Of a stretch of 64,000 bases of DNA, positions 13,501 to 24,944 are shown in pieces. The notes under the pieces were generated by a model. It had not been told where the DNA came from. It worked only from the letters and a program-made list of their open reading frames with translations, and did no database searches. Position 1 is the first letter of the stretch. Every line of letters begins with the position of its first letter. Both the position numbers and the translations under genes were made by a program. The stretch is taken from positions 62,001 through 126,000 of the forward strand of contig QNQO01000815.1 of assembly GCA_003290165.1 (NCBI GenBank), given 5' to 3'. This DNA is from Berberis thunbergii. Its lineage: Eukaryota > Streptophyta > Magnoliopsida > Ranunculales > Berberidaceae.

Positions 13501-16500
13501 TTAAAAAAAAGTAGATTAAAGGAAAATAACAAGCAAAACCAAAGAAGGGAAAGAGTCGTACCTTTATTTAACGTTGAATATTTCATTTTGTTATAGTTTA
13601 CCTTAAATTTGGATATAATTGCTCCAATATGCTTAAATCTTCAATTTTTTTTTGTTCTTGTAGTACACATAATTTAGAAAGTTAGGGAAAAGCATGTATA
13701 TAAGAAACCGGCCAATTGATTCTGATTAATCTCATATCGGCATATCACTCCTAACTGATAAAGGCTTGATTAACTATTAATAACTGCCAATCTCTATAAA
13801 AGCTCGAACATGTAGCGAGGACAAATCTATTCATATATCAAGCGGACGCGAGAGTGAAGGCATACTAGAACATACATCGGTGGATACCAATTGTACAACT
13901 ATACTGTAAATCCAAATGGTACTACCATGTTTACGTGGGGAATTTCGGCCCATGGATAACTAGAGTAGACTTAATATTCAAACAACCATATACTCCCAAA
14001 ATAACGTTTACCAACACTAATCGAAAGCGGTGTTTGTCGACTTCTCGAGTTAGAAGGTACTGGAATAATTGATGGATTCTCCTCTCTAACGCACCCAACA
14101 CAACCTGAATCTATATCATACTCCTTACCTTAGTGTTTGACTATCCCTAGTTGGAAGAAAGCTCCACATTGCTATTTAAAACAAAATAAGATAAAGAAAC
14201 CTCCTATATTTTTATTCTTCCCAATCAGCCAAAGGCCAAACCTAAACATACACATATATGCATAATGCATGCAGATGAAGTAACATAATTCAAAATCAGC
14301 TGCAGATAAGCATCCTTTACCTTCCGACTAGTCCAGACAGAGGACCACTGGTTATCCTGCAAATCGAAGTAATGCCAAATCAGTAGTAGAAGAAGACAAA
14401 TTCAAACTGGAGGAACATTCAGTGGTATCATGCTCCTTTAGAATATAACTTACCCACTCGAAATTCCACCACCAGCAGAGAAACCTCCACTAACACGCTC
14501 GACAACATTCATTATCAAATCAACCTTTCCTGTATCTGCATTCAGTAACAATCTGAGTTCAAAGTCTGATATACTCGATGTATAAACCTGGCAAAAGCAT
14601 CCCAACCGATATATACATGTCCCACTGATATACATATGTACAAGATCAATATGCAAGGCAATGTAAATAACCTGAAATACAGCAACTGACAAGTGGACCA
14701 AAGCTTGCCTGTTTCTTACTTAAGTTAAATGAAAAGTGCCTATCAAGCTTTAGTAGTTAATTGTTAAATTTGGAAGGGGCTTGGAAAAGTAATTTCGTTA
14801 TGACTGACAAACATAACTTTAATAATGTTTGTCATTCATCAAACCAAGAAAAAAAAAAAAAGATGGAAGAAAAGAAAAAAGATAATGCGGGAGGATCAGA
14901 CAGTCAAAAACCCAAAACAAAAACCAAAAAGATCAAATTGGACTCGTGGATTTACCCAGGTCGGTTTCTAACCCAGTAGAAAGAAAGAGAAAGTAGGGGT
15001 TTTTTCTTCGAAACCCATTGGAAGGTACAGTGGACGAGGAATCTAAAGCCTTGCCTGTTCCTTCTGCACTATGAGGCTTGTCTCCTGAAGCTAAGCGTTT
15101 GTCTCCTAAAGCCTTGTCTGTTCCGTCTAAGCGTTTGTCTCCTAAAGCCTTGTCTGTTCCTTCTGCACTATGAGGTTTCTTCTTCTAAATTTTAAGTAAC
15201 AAAAGGAGTTGAATTATTTAGTTACAGGTTATGGTGATTGTGCATGTTGATTATAATCAGGTAATGAATCGAGCCTACTTCAAAAATTGAGTTGGACAGG
15301 GTAACAGTTGAGCATACCTCAAAGATCAAAGAAAATACGAACAAAAGGGCACATTGATTTCTTTGATGTATCAAATGGAGCCCAAGCGCTGTAAAATGTT
15401 GCTTTGTTTCTGACACACTACGCATTGCACACTTCTTTTTTGAACTTTTTTTTCATTAGAGTTTGTATTAGACAATGATCTCTTGGGTGGCATTATCTGA
15501 TACCATTTTCTATCAACAACCGATGCATAGTAAGCTATGATTGTGTTAAGCTTCACAAATAAAAACCACAACATTTTCACTCTTAACAACATGTAACACA
15601 CGTGAACCCTGTGACATACCCTTCTATTGTTTGTTTAAAGTTCCAGAGTGACGTAGAGGGACCACATAGAGTTGCAAATGAGAGACTTCATCATAGATAG
15701 CAATTCAAGAAGAAAGTAATCTGAGATATTCTCATTCATAGACCTGTTATATTACTGATATGACAATCTAGTATGCAATTTTCCTTTTTTTCTTTGGCCA
15801 GAGTGAAGAAAATAAATATATAAAGGATATCTTAGAGAGATACTAGACGTACTTTGTTAAAGATAGCAATTGGACAGAAAAACAGAAAATTAAATTATAA
15901 CAGGTAGCAAGCCAAATCAAATCAAGATTGGGATATAGGTTAGGTTATGATCTCAAGTTCATCTTAAGTCAGATTTCTTTATTTTCTTTCATGGGTAAGA
16001 TTTTGTCTTGTGCCTACGCAAGACATCAGAATAAATAAATCGTATTTACCTACTGGCTGGGGAATAATGCTAACGTCCTCCATGATTCCCATTGTCAGCA
16101 CAGTCTCAACATCTCTTTTACCTTGTAGCAAACTGTAAACCTACAAAAGTTCATGAGGAAGACCCATCTAAATCACATAATCCTACCAAATGATACACTT
16201 TATAGTCAACATTCCCATATTATACACTGAAGTAAAAACAGAGATACAAAATTGAATTGAACAAAAAATATCACACTACGTTGTTCTCAAGAAATAATTA
16301 CACTAAAATAGGAACGAACATCCAAGATATAGGAACAAATATCCAAGATATACACTCAAATAGGGTAATACTTGATAAAAAAGGGATGCATGTTCTGTTT
16401 ATGTTTTCAAGTAGTTTATATCTCTCAATATAGTAAGGCATTTTCCATCAAAACTAATTGTTAACAATTCAATTTAAGCAGTTGATGAGCCAAGTTGCAT

Positions 16501-19500
16501 CTATAAAAGATAAATTCAATGCAATAAAATATCGTCAGTTAAGGCAATATTTCGTCAAAGAGGGTCTGATCAGTCAAAAGGTTGAGCAATCTTTGTAAAA
16601 GATGATGCACCAACACTACATCGTACATGGAAATTACTTACATTTCTCGAGAATTAAAGCAATTTTTGGATTGTGGAAGTTTATTGCATTAACAGATAAA
16701 TGGGTAATCCTTTCTCCTTGGTTTGTTTAGGTTTCTTTTACAATACATCCTTGTTTAATTCATCCAAACACATAATCCCATGTGAAAAACAACTCCAAAG
16801 GAATTGAGATTGCATCACTTGTTATTCGCTGGAACATTTTTGGAAAAGTAAACTTATATAAAGAATCTCAATAATAAAAAATAGGTAGTAAAAAAAATAA
16901 AACAAAAATATCTAAAAAAGTAATAAAAACAAAGTACGTATAGAGAAAATACAAAACATTGTATAAAAAAGTCGGCATCTTAATGAAAATCCATCAATTG
17001 CCTTCCCCAATGATAGAGCAGATTCTTGAAGCCATGATCAAGGAATTTATGTTAATGGCAATGCATGCTTCTCTCTAGTCTATGCTCGAGAAATGAAAGT
17101 TCCAAATACCATATTCACCATCACGAGCGCACATAAAACCATGGTTCAAAATATCTTTATCAGACGGAGATATCGGACCTAGAAAAAGGAATAAGCATCC
17201 TGGATATGTGTGATGATAAATTTGTGTGGATAAACTGAAGAAACATTTTTTTGTCCAAAATCACGGGATAAGTTTAAATGTACCAGAAATTTTCAGGGCT
17301 GTTATCAGAGAAATTGGATACTTTTATCTTCAAGTCCAAAATATTTGTGCAAAGATGGAAAAATTGAAAATATCGGATATGTCGAGCCACCTCTTCATGA
17401 AATAAATTGACTTTAAATCATTTTCGTTTAATTTTTATGAGAAATTTTTTATTCCCGTATTTAATCAATGAGATATTTCCATGTTTTTCGGTTTTTCCCA
17501 AAATACGGATGAATATCCCGATATATCGAGGATATATTGAACCCTTCATAAAATAAAGGGTCAAACACAATGTTTTGAGAATTGTTTTAAGATTGTTAAT
17601 GAATTTTACCTCTCATTGCTCTCAATAAATGTTTTGAGGAAGAATATACATTTTCACAATGGAACCCAAATGTCTCTTAGAAATATGAACATTGGAGTAT
17701 CAGATCAAAACACAATTTTTCTTAGTTGGATCAAAAGTTACCCTTGTCTAATAAATTTGAGCTTTGAAAACTAAACAAAGAAATAAATAATGAAATGCTC
17801 ATATGTCCTAAGAAGACAACACATATTAAGATCTAACTAGCAAAACATGAAATGCAGCAAGAAAGAACATATACTGCACCTGCCCCTTCTTGGTTGTAAG
17901 TTGCCTAAGTATAGTTTCTGGCCTTGTCTTCCCAGTAGTTGGTTCACCACTGAAAATACCAGTAATAATTATTATATTTTCAGCTGCTGCACAAATGTAA
18001 ACATGTAATCACTCTAAAGCGTAATTCTTACGTCTTCCTATCAAGAAAACGAATGCTGATGTTATTGACCTCTGCTTCTTTTACTTGTAGCCTAATGATT
18101 CCACCTGAAAGAATTTCCAGATCTAAAACCTGCAAAGATCATGTTTGCAAAGAAATGCTTGTTAACAAAATAGTTTTGTCATCTGTAGCATAGTAACGGC
18201 AACTAAAAAATAAAAATAAAAAAACTGCAGATGCACGAATTCAGTAAATATAGAAGGAAAGACCTACCGTACCAAATAGACCACGCTCTCTATACCACCC
18301 ATCAATTGAATTTATCACGTCATTCAAATGCCGAATATTGACAATTTTTCCTGCACAACTTGACACCAAGTATATAACTTAACAGAGCCCTCTATCAGCA
18401 TTACTATGCATGAAAATCTTCTGGTCAAAATTTCAATTAGAGAAGATAGGAAAGAAGACCTACCATATCCATCACGGAATGCGTCCTCCATAAACTTTGA
18501 TGGTAGAACATTTGCTCCTTCGCATACCAACCCTTGAAATTCTTGATTTGGTTCTACCTTGTAGGACAGAAAAAATATGCCATTATTTCACAATAATGCA
18601 TGTAATCAACATTTTTTTTATCAGGTAAAACGTTATAGTGGCATAATATTCCACGACACCACATTTCTCTGCAGCATTTTATCAAACATTAACCTTGCAT
18701 CCTCAGTCTCCCCACAATGTGTACAAATTGACCACATTATTCTGCAAATACAAATCCAAGCTTCTACACATACCCATGGATTCCCATGGCATAGGATTCC
18801 ATGCAACCAAACTCACCCTAAAAAGAACACTAACTCCCTCAAAAAGTATACATCTCGTGTTACTTGCGAGAAATATACATTCTCAATGGTGTCTATTTTT
18901 CCTTGGCTTTGTTATAGTTACCATAATCCTCCATTTCCAATCATTGAAGAAGATAAATTGAAAGCAAAAAACTAAGGAAGTATTATAGCAAAAGTTATAG
19001 ATAGATGAAGAGTTGGAGCAATGAATGAATGAATGATATTGATTGATTGTAGAGTAGAGTAGGGGTACCTGAAAAACCAAGCGAATCCCATCGCGGGTAT
19101 CGACGGCGACAGGCATACAAGAGCAGAAGTAACCACGCTCCATAATCCTATGAATATCCTCCTGTACTTCACGAACTGTAAGAGCGGAATTGGGTCTACA
19201 TGCCTTCAAGGCTGATGCTGCTTCCTCTTCAAGGTCCTTCCTTTCAAGCTCTTCCCCATCCTTATTCCTTATCAACACTTCACTGATCAAAACCCTTTCT
19301 TGGTCTTCGTGACGACTGCTGCTACTGGTAGTACTAGTAGTAAAATGCCCTTTCAATTCAGTCGATGATTCCTCTGGCGAGGGGCGAGATATAAGAGCTA
19401 AAGAAGACGAACAGAGAAGCGAACAAGAAGACTTGGAGTTGAAGTTGGAGTTAGATTTGGAGGAGGGAAATGGTGAGATGAATAATAATCGGTTGATTGA

Positions 19501-19656
19501 GTCTCTCGTGGTCTTGATTAGGTTTGAAGAGTTTTTTAGGGTTTCGGAACATAGCTTGTTGAAGGAAATGGGGAAAGGGCGTTGTTGGGGTTGGCGTAAA
19601 CAAGGAAGCTTGATCGAAGATGCGATAAATCGAACGTCTTCGTTTCTTTTCGCCAT
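4506..19656 (-). CDS. OEP80: OEP80 (Toc75-V), Omp85-family plastid outer envelope protein, 16 exons
   Basis: Omp85/BamA-type beta-barrel protein of the chloroplast outer envelope, implicated in outer-membrane protein biogenesis and essential in Arabidopsis (family knowledge). Exons: 19069-19656, 18464-18557, 18268-18350, 18032-18129, 17880-17949, 16050-16140, 14454-14529, 14321-14356, 9276-9429, 9046-9186, 7538-7608, 7326-7404, 7104-7219, 6750-6897, 6255-6324, 4506-4660. The sum is 2070 nt (689 aa), all phases agree and all donors and acceptors are GT-AG; the Arabidopsis protein is slightly longer. Landmarks: serine-rich N terminus, a POTRA part ([39 protein letters not shown]), and the barrel with [31 protein letters not shown], the conserved [19 protein letters not shown] motif and a C-terminal HFGVGHRN strand ending. 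Introns 1, 8 and 15 contain inserted gene pieces or transposons (listed separately), which explains the 15-kb span. Confidence 0.95.
4809..6179. mobile_element. Pack-MULE (Mutator-like element) inside OEP80 intron 15
   Basis: Flanked by a perfect 9-bp direct repeat TAGATATTA (4800-4808 and 6180-6188), the size typical of Mutator-like elements. The two ends are long inverted repeats of about 185-190 bp (4809-5000 and 5996-6179) sharing stretches such as TTTTTTTAGTTTG, TTCAATTGAGTTTA and TTAATGACTAATTTACCCA. There is no transposase. The interior carries a fragment of a PPR gene, which makes it a Pack-MULE. It lies wholly within an intron, and the OEP80 splice sites on both sides are intact. Confidence 0.92.
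5395..5850 (+). pseudogene. Captured PPR gene fragment carried by the Pack-MULE
   Basis: Pentatricopeptide-repeat sequence readable across shifting frames. 5458-5590 gives [20 protein letters not shown] and [18 protein letters not shown], followed by [10 protein letters not shown] (about 5615-5650). 5690-5840 gives [41 protein letters not shown]. At least three frame changes and lost residues show it cannot encode a working PPR protein. It differs from the PPR pseudogene at 22-24 kb, so it came from another locus. Its plus orientation is opposite to OEP80. Confidence 0.82.
7609..9045. other. OEP80 intron 10, no gene seen
   Basis: Contains a GT-rich microsatellite followed by a G run (about 7905-7945) and a short duplicated segment, ATCTCCTTAACATRGAGATT, at 8379-8400 and 8540-8560. 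No coding content recognised. Confidence 0.5.
9885..11360 (+). mobile_element. Degraded Ty1/copia retrotransposon remnant in OEP80 intron 8
   Basis: A likely LTR tail with a TATA-like TATATAAATAG (about 10030) runs into a primer-binding-like site TGGTTCAGAGCATGG near 10160, close to the plant initiator-tRNA type TGGTATCAGAGC. A copia gag follows in one frame broken by several stops: [32 protein letters not shown], then 10749-10940 with [19 protein letters not shown] and [18 protein letters not shown]. No pol and no second LTR found. Boundaries are approximate. Confidence 0.7.
11361..12944. other. OEP80 intron 8, AT-rich spacer between copia and P450 relics
   Basis: AT-rich with (TA)n near 11978-11990 and 12540-12550. 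No gene or clear transposon ends seen. The large size of intron 8 (9430-14320) comes from these insertions. Confidence 0.4.
12945..13225 (-). pseudogene. Cytochrome P450 relic, CYP703-like, in OEP80 intron 8
   Basis: Reads [40 protein letters not shown] (the P450 K-helix ExxR region, here ETFQ with ERM/RET context) and [13 protein letters not shown]. After a frame change it reads [15 protein letters not shown] and then a stop. These match the K-helix to PERF segment of plant CYP703 enzymes (fatty-acid hydroxylases of pollen wall formation). The haem-binding region is absent. Only about 90 codons survive, inside an intron of another gene, so it is a relic or a captured fragment. Confidence 0.75.
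13226..14320. other. OEP80 intron 8, distal part, no gene seen
   Basis: AT-rich; a TATA-like TCTATAAAAGCTCG occurs near 13794, which could be a decayed LTR or promoter, but no partner repeat was found. Confidence 0.35.
15043..15178. repeat. Short tandem repeat array in OEP80 intron 7
   Basis: The segment CTAAAGCCTTGYCTGTTCC recurs about 15043, 15108 and 15147, with GCGTTTGTCTC and TTCTGCACTATGAGG as partner modules. The units of roughly 40-65 bp are imperfect and shuffled. Confidence 0.65.
15180..16049. other. Rest of OEP80 intron 7, no gene seen
   Basis: AT-rich intronic sequence. Short ORFs here (for example 15371-15601 minus) have no recognisable domain. Confidence 0.4.
16141..17879. other. 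OEP80 intron 5, no gene seen
   Basis: 1.7 kb of AT-rich sequence with no ORF, RNA gene or transposon ends that I can support. Confidence 0.4.
18639..18792 (-). pseudogene. PPR gene fragment in OEP80 intron 1, close copy of 23336-23492
   Basis: About 150 bp almost collinear with the PPR pseudogene at 23336-23492: shared runs include ATATTCCACGACACCACAT, TTTTATCAAACATTAACC, GCATCCTCAGTCTCCCCACA and ACATTATTCTGCAAATACAA. It has scattered substitutions and small deletions (about 8-10 bp missing before AAGCTTCT). Read on the minus strand it is PPR sequence, but too short and shifted to be functional. It is either captured from the nearby locus or from a paralogue. Confidence 0.85.
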
Positions 19657-20760
19657 TACCAGTAGAGTCAGAAAATGAATTGAATTGGATGAGGGGATGG
19701 GAGGGGGAGATAGATGCCGAGCCAGCGAGATGGAGATGGAGATTCTCCACCTCTAGGTCTAGTGAAGTTTAAATAGAGCAGAGCACAGCAAGAGCCGTAG
19801 AAAGCGAGGAGGGGAGCGAGCGAGAAGAACTTCTTCTTCTTCTTTTACTTGGGCTCTGCTTGGTTCGTTGCAAAATAATGCCCTATTTCGGCACCAAAAG
19901 TTCCTCCACTATGTAATGTTCGTTTTATTTGCTGAACGACACCAGTCATTTAAATTATTATTCATCCTTTTTCGTTTATTAGCACCTGTGATTCCTTCTT
20001 TTGAAAATTATCCAACCCAAATTTGAGTCATCTTCTTTCCTCCCACTTGACTCAATCACCCATCTTCACTCCCGCATTTGTCACTCTCTCAACAATTTTC
20101 TCATCCTATCTTATCTTATCTTCTGAAGAATAACAACATGAACATCAACGACATGTAAAACAAAAATGAAAGATAACTCAAGAAAGTTATTTCTAACCCG
20201 AACAGGGCACATTGATTCTGTCGTCACCCCTCTTTTGTTTTTTCTCGCCTTCGCATTCTGCGATGGTGGGTAAATGGGAAGGAGAAGAAGGAAAGAGAGA
20301 TGAGTGACAGCCTGTGCAAGAAGAAGAGAAAGTGGGAGAAGGGAGAGGGGAAAGAGAAGGAAAGGAGCGACGACCTATGTGATAAGAAGAGAGAGTGGCA
20401 GAATAAGAGATAATTGGATGATGATGGTTGTTGTGGTTGTGTGGCTGTTGCGATGGCCACCATGGCAGCTCCATCTTCTATATCTCTCGCCATCGCTAAT
20501 CGTCTCTCACCGTCTCTTGCAATCGATCGCCTCCTTCCATTTTGTTGTTGTTGTGGAAGAAGATAAAGATTTATGTTTTGCTTTTTATGGGTGGTGTGGA
20601 AGAGAACTGTAGTGTGAGACAGAAAGATAGTGGTGTGAGGAAGAAAAAATTAGATGGGTTGTGTGGGTGAGAGGAATCTCTGGTACCAAATAGTCGTTGT
20701 CTTTCTCAAATTTATGCAAATGCAGTAGTATGCATAACATTTGTTTACAATGCATTACTT
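19657..20760. other. OEP80 5' flank and low-complexity sequence
   Basis: Includes the expected OEP80 promoter and 5' UTR, with a TTCTTCTTCTTCTTTT tract near 19830. From about 20220 to 20640 the strand is biased to G/A-rich short motifs (GGAGAAGAAGG, GAGAGAGGGG). ORFs here are low-complexity (Ser/Pro/His- or Arg-rich) and appear on both strands, so I do not call a gene. Confidence 0.45.
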
Positions 20761-20810
20761 TACGGGCGCTTGGTAGTGATTAAAAAAAAAAGATGTAAAT
20801 TGGACAAGTA

Positions 20811-21570
20811 CTAACTGTGGGTAGTGATGACAATAATAGTAATTGTAATTGTGGCATGGTCGTGGTGGCAGTGGTGGTGAATGCAAATGTGGGTGATGAT
20901 GGTAGTGATACTGACAATGCCAGTGGTTGTTGAAATGGTGGTGGTTGTGGTGTCTAAACGATGGGGGTTCGATGGATATAATGGCGGGGTGGTGGTGGTG
21001 GCGGCGATCATGGTGGTTGTGGTGGCGTTGGTGATGGTTATAGTAGCTATGGTGGTTGCGACAGTGGTAATAGTGAAGGTGGTGTGGCGATTATGCTGTA
21101 GTGGTGGCGGCGGTGGTTATGCTATGGTAGTTGTAGTGATAGTGGTTATGTTATGGTAGTTGCGGTGGTGGTGGCGATGACGGTTATGGTGGTACTAGTG
21201 TGTGTCGTGGTGGCGACGACAATTATGGTGGTACTAGTGAAGTTGGTGGTGTTTGTGGTGAGCATACTATGGCAGTGGTAATCGTGGAGGTGGCGTTGAT
21301 GGTGGTAGTGGCGGTTGTTTTGATGATTATGCTATGGTGGCTGTGATGGTGGCGTGCGAAAAAATGTGATTGTTATGGTGGTAGTTGTGAAGGTGGTGCT
21401 GGTTGTAGTGATAATGCTATCAGAGTGGTGGTGGTGGAGGTAGCGGCTATAGTGTTACTAGGAATGGCAGTGGTGGTTATGGAGTCGGTGGTGGTAGTGA
21501 CGATCGTAATTGTGAAGGTGGTGGTGGTTGCACTATTTATGGAGTTCATAGCATAATTGGAGTAAGAAGA
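20811..21570. repeat. Long GTG/GGT-rich degenerate minisatellite
   Basis: About 750 bp dominated by TGG/GTG/GGTGGT triplets, with larger related units such as GACRGTTATGGTGGTACTAGTG (about 21178 and 21213) and TATGCTATGGTAGTTG (about 21117 and 21146). Strong strand asymmetry: purine-rich and G-rich on the plus strand. Frames on both strands stay open only because of composition (Val-rich or Thr-rich), so it is treated as a repeat and not a glycine-rich protein gene. Confidence 0.75.
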
Positions 21571-22034
21571 AATGATGAGAGTTTTGCAAAATATGCGGAA
21601 GATTTTGTCCAACAAAGTTTTGCAGAATTTTATAATTAGGAGATGCGGAGATCCTGAATTCAAATTTCAGTAACCATTTTCCTTGGAATCAACCAAGCGC
21701 CTAAATTTGTGTAACTGTCGTAAACTTTACATAATACATTATTTTACCGTGAGCACATAATGAATAAAATCACATATTTGTGCTATCATTCAACAAAATC
21801 GCAATAAATCATTAAGAAACGAAAAACATTAAAAATTCGGAAAAAAAAAAAAGAAAAGAAAAAAATCAGCGAAGAAGATAAGAATATCTTACTTCATTAG
21901 TTTGTTACAAACATTTCAGATTGACGGCTATTTCGATGTTGATGTTGGTATGCAATACAATGGGAGAAAAGTTTTGAAAAAATAACAATAATAATTTGAT
22001 AAAATTTCTTCCAATTCCATCTTGCTTGGATTGG

Positions 22035-23923
22035 TTACCAATAATCCTTGCAAGAACACGAGCCATCTTTAAAACAATGAAATTGGATTCGGTCACGCAC
22101 AACTATCTCCCGACTAGAAATCTCAGATATAAGCTTGAGAGCTGCATGGCAGTCCTCACAAACACGGAGATTCTTCATGATTCTAATAGGTGTTCTTGGT
22201 GGTGTGTTCATGAGCCCGAAAACAACAGCTAGCTTCTCACTGTGACGATACAGAACACGTTCCTTCTTATCATTGTCCACGTCAAGCAGAACTATTGAGT
22301 ATCAGCAACATAACCTCGACTTTTCATTTGTGTTAACAGTTCGTCCCACTTTTCATGTATCTCTTCGACTTTAGGATGATCAACATCTCCAGCAACAAAC
22401 TCATGAACCGTACCATTCACCGCGATTGTACTCCACCCTGGTATCTTCTTCATCCCTTGGTCACGCATCAACTTCCTGGCTCTCGCTACATCCTCCCACA
22501 TGCCTGCCTCTGCATAAATGTTTGATAGCACCACAAAATATCCATTGTTATATGGATCTAATACCATAAGGTGTTTGATTGCTTCTTCGGCCAAATCAAC
22601 ATTCTTGTGAAGTTTACACGCACTGAGGAGGGCTCCCCAAACAACCCCATTGGCCTTGATAGGCATGTTCATTATGAACTCGTAAGCTTCGTGTAGGAGC
22701 CCCGATCGGCCAAGAAAATGAACTATGCAACCATAATGTTCAATCTGACGAACAATCCCATAGTCCTTAGTCATGCTGGCAAAGAACTCCCTCCCCTCGT
22801 CTACCAAACCCATATGACTACATGCATGCAATAACCCAACAAAGGTAATCACATTCGGTCTTATACCAATTCTAGACATCTTAGCAAACATCTCGAGAGC
22901 TTCCTCTGCTCGTCCATGCATTGCTAGCCCTCCTATCATAGCCGACCACGACACAACCGTTCGTTCCTTCATCTCATTAAAAACCTCAAGCGCAACCTCC
23001 AAACACCCACACTTAATATACATATCAATCAAAGTATTACAAACCCGAACGTTAGACTAATACCCGCATCTATTCGAGTACTCATGAACCCTCTTACCAA
23101 GATCCAACGCACCCAAATCCGCTCAAGCCGCTAAAACAGCCACAACAGTCACCTCATTCTGCTTCTCCCCAGCCTCCTCCATCTCTGTAAACAACCTAAC
23201 CGCCTCCTTCGCTTGCCCACACTGCACATACCCAACAATCATTGAAGTCCACGACCTCACACTCCTCTTCGACATTTTATCAAACAAATCACACGCCTCC
23301 TCAATCCTCCCCTCCCGCTTCGTCAAATGCGTAATTATAATATTCCACGACACCACATCCCTCTGCGGCATTTTATCAAACATTAACCTAGCATCCTCAG
23401 TCTCCCCACAACAAGTGTACAAATTCACTACATTATTCTGCAAATACAAATCCGACCTAAACCCAAGCTTCTCAACATACCCATGAACAATCCTCCCATT
23501 ATTGACATCCCTCAACAACGAACACGCCTTGAACAAAAAAGCACATGAAAACGTGTCAGGCAATATATTCGCCCAACGCAATTTGTAAAACAACCTTATC
23601 GTATCGATTGGAGAATCCCCTTCGGAGAAGTTTTTTTAGCAAGAGTTCCAAGAAAAGAGCTCGGAAACAACATCTATGCATTGGAAGATTGAGCGTGCAT
23701 AGGCAAAGTCCGGTGTGAATGCGTAGACTGAGCCTACGCGAACGAGTGCGAGAACCGAAAATGGTGTGTTGGTTTTGATGAGATGGGTGTGTACTTGTTT
23801 GAGCTCGAATGGGTTTGCGAAGGTATGGATGAGATTGCGAGATTGTGATTGAGATGAGGTTTGATGGTTGGGTTTTGGTAAGGGTTTAGGGAGATGGAGG
23901 AAAGAAGATAGAATTAACGTCAT
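22035..23923 (-). pseudogene. DYW-class pentatricopeptide repeat protein, pseudogene
   Basis: An organelle RNA-editing-type PPR protein in origin. The N terminus (MTLILSSFLHLPKPLPKPN) is serine- and proline-rich as in transit peptides. PPR motifs follow through the body (for example [78 protein letters not shown]). Then come the E/E+ motifs and a DYW domain with [28 protein letters not shown] and the final CSCKDYW. The reading frame is broken by TAA (23636-23638), TGA (23123-23125), TAG (23057-23059) and a 1-nt shift near 22281-22295 (after YVADT). All conserved residues between the breaks remain, so loss is recent. Length and order are otherwise as in intact single-exon family members. Confidence 0.93.
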
Positions 23924-24129
23924 CAGTCACTGACTTCTTCCAACGGTTGATGCGAATTCCAAGTGTCAAGAGTGGTACTATAACTTGAAAAACAGTAATT
24001 TAAATTTACATGCGAAGCATGTGGTCGTTGAGTTGTTTTCATCTTTTCTTTTTTCTTTTTTCTTTTTTCTTTTTACTTAAAAGTTTACAGTAATTACATA
24101 AAATTATATGCTTTGTTGACTTTACAGAA

Positions 24130-24480
24130 TGATTATTGAAATTTAAATTCAGAACCGCCATATCTCGAAGTTATAAAATTTTGCAAAACTTTATAGGACA
24201 AAATCTCCAGCATTATTTATGGAATATTTTGTTTTTTGAGATCTCGAAATCTGAAGTATCGAAATCAAAATGTAAATTGTTTGGACGAGTTATTTCAAAA
24301 TATTTCGTGTTTTTTCTTAAATTTCGTGTAAAATCTAAAAAATTATGAAAAAAATTTACATTTATAAGGATACTTTAGACTTCATTTAATGTATAAATTA
24401 GGTTAATTTACTTTCATCTTACCTTTTCGCATATTCATAATGAATGACATACTCTCGGAATTTTTACATTTTTATATCAT
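24130..24480 (+). repeat. AT-rich dispersed repeat, copy 1
   Basis: Shares GAGATCTCGAAAT, GAGTTATTTCAAAATATTTC, TTTCGTGTAAAATCTAAAA, AATTTACATTTATAAG and TTTTTCGCATATTCAT with a copy at 47760-48140 in the same orientation, and in inverted form with 44740-45330. No coding content. Confidence 0.7.
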
Positions 24481-24940
24481 CCGCTTAGTCTATACCACCT
24501 ATGCCATAACTTTTTCTTTTTATTTTATTTTGTACGTAGCCTATACACGGTACCACATGCCACAGCAAACATTACTCGATCGAGCGAATTCACAGTTGCT
24601 CGTTTAGCAAATACGATTGTAAACAACTGATCTACAAAATGAAGTGATGCTCTTGGGCAACATAAATTTGTGCCAATTTATATCCAGTGGACCTTTTGAA
24701 AATGTTACGATATGCAACACAAGAATTGTTTATTAATTTACGCATCCAAGACCATGATCAAGAGATTGATATAATAAATTGGCTTGTAAGCTTTTTTTCT
24801 TTGGTTAACCAATTGATCCTTTGATCATAAATTGGCTTGTAAACCATTTTCTTAGGTTATTCATTTATTTTATCGTAACAACACAACATGAGGTCACCTG
24901 GATCAGTCCATGTAAGTCGATCATGTAAAGGATCGAGACC
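24481..24940. other. AT-rich intergenic, no gene seen
   Basis: Short direct repeats (GGCTTGTAARC with a TTGATCATAAATTGG segment near 24780-24845). Nothing coding. Confidence 0.4.
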
Positions 24941-24944
24941 TGGG

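Noticed and set aside
20193..20612. Overlapping ORFs of 89-102 codons on both strands
   Set aside because: Low-complexity Ser/Pro/His or Arg-rich translations that exist because of GA-rich composition; no domain, no splice context.
20811..21663. Thr/Ile-rich and Val-rich ORFs that might look like glycine-rich or repeat proteins
   Set aside because: They are translations of the GTG repeat and are open on both strands at once.
20764..21702. 10-bp inverted motif GGCGCTTGGT at 20766 and 21693-21702 as transposon ends around the GTG tract
   Set aside because: Similarity stops after about 10 bp and no target duplication is visible; kept as a possibility only.
23123..23638. Stops in the PPR gene as sites of RNA editing (U-to-C)
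   Set aside because: Nuclear transcripts of flowering plants are not edited this way, and an additional frameshift is present.
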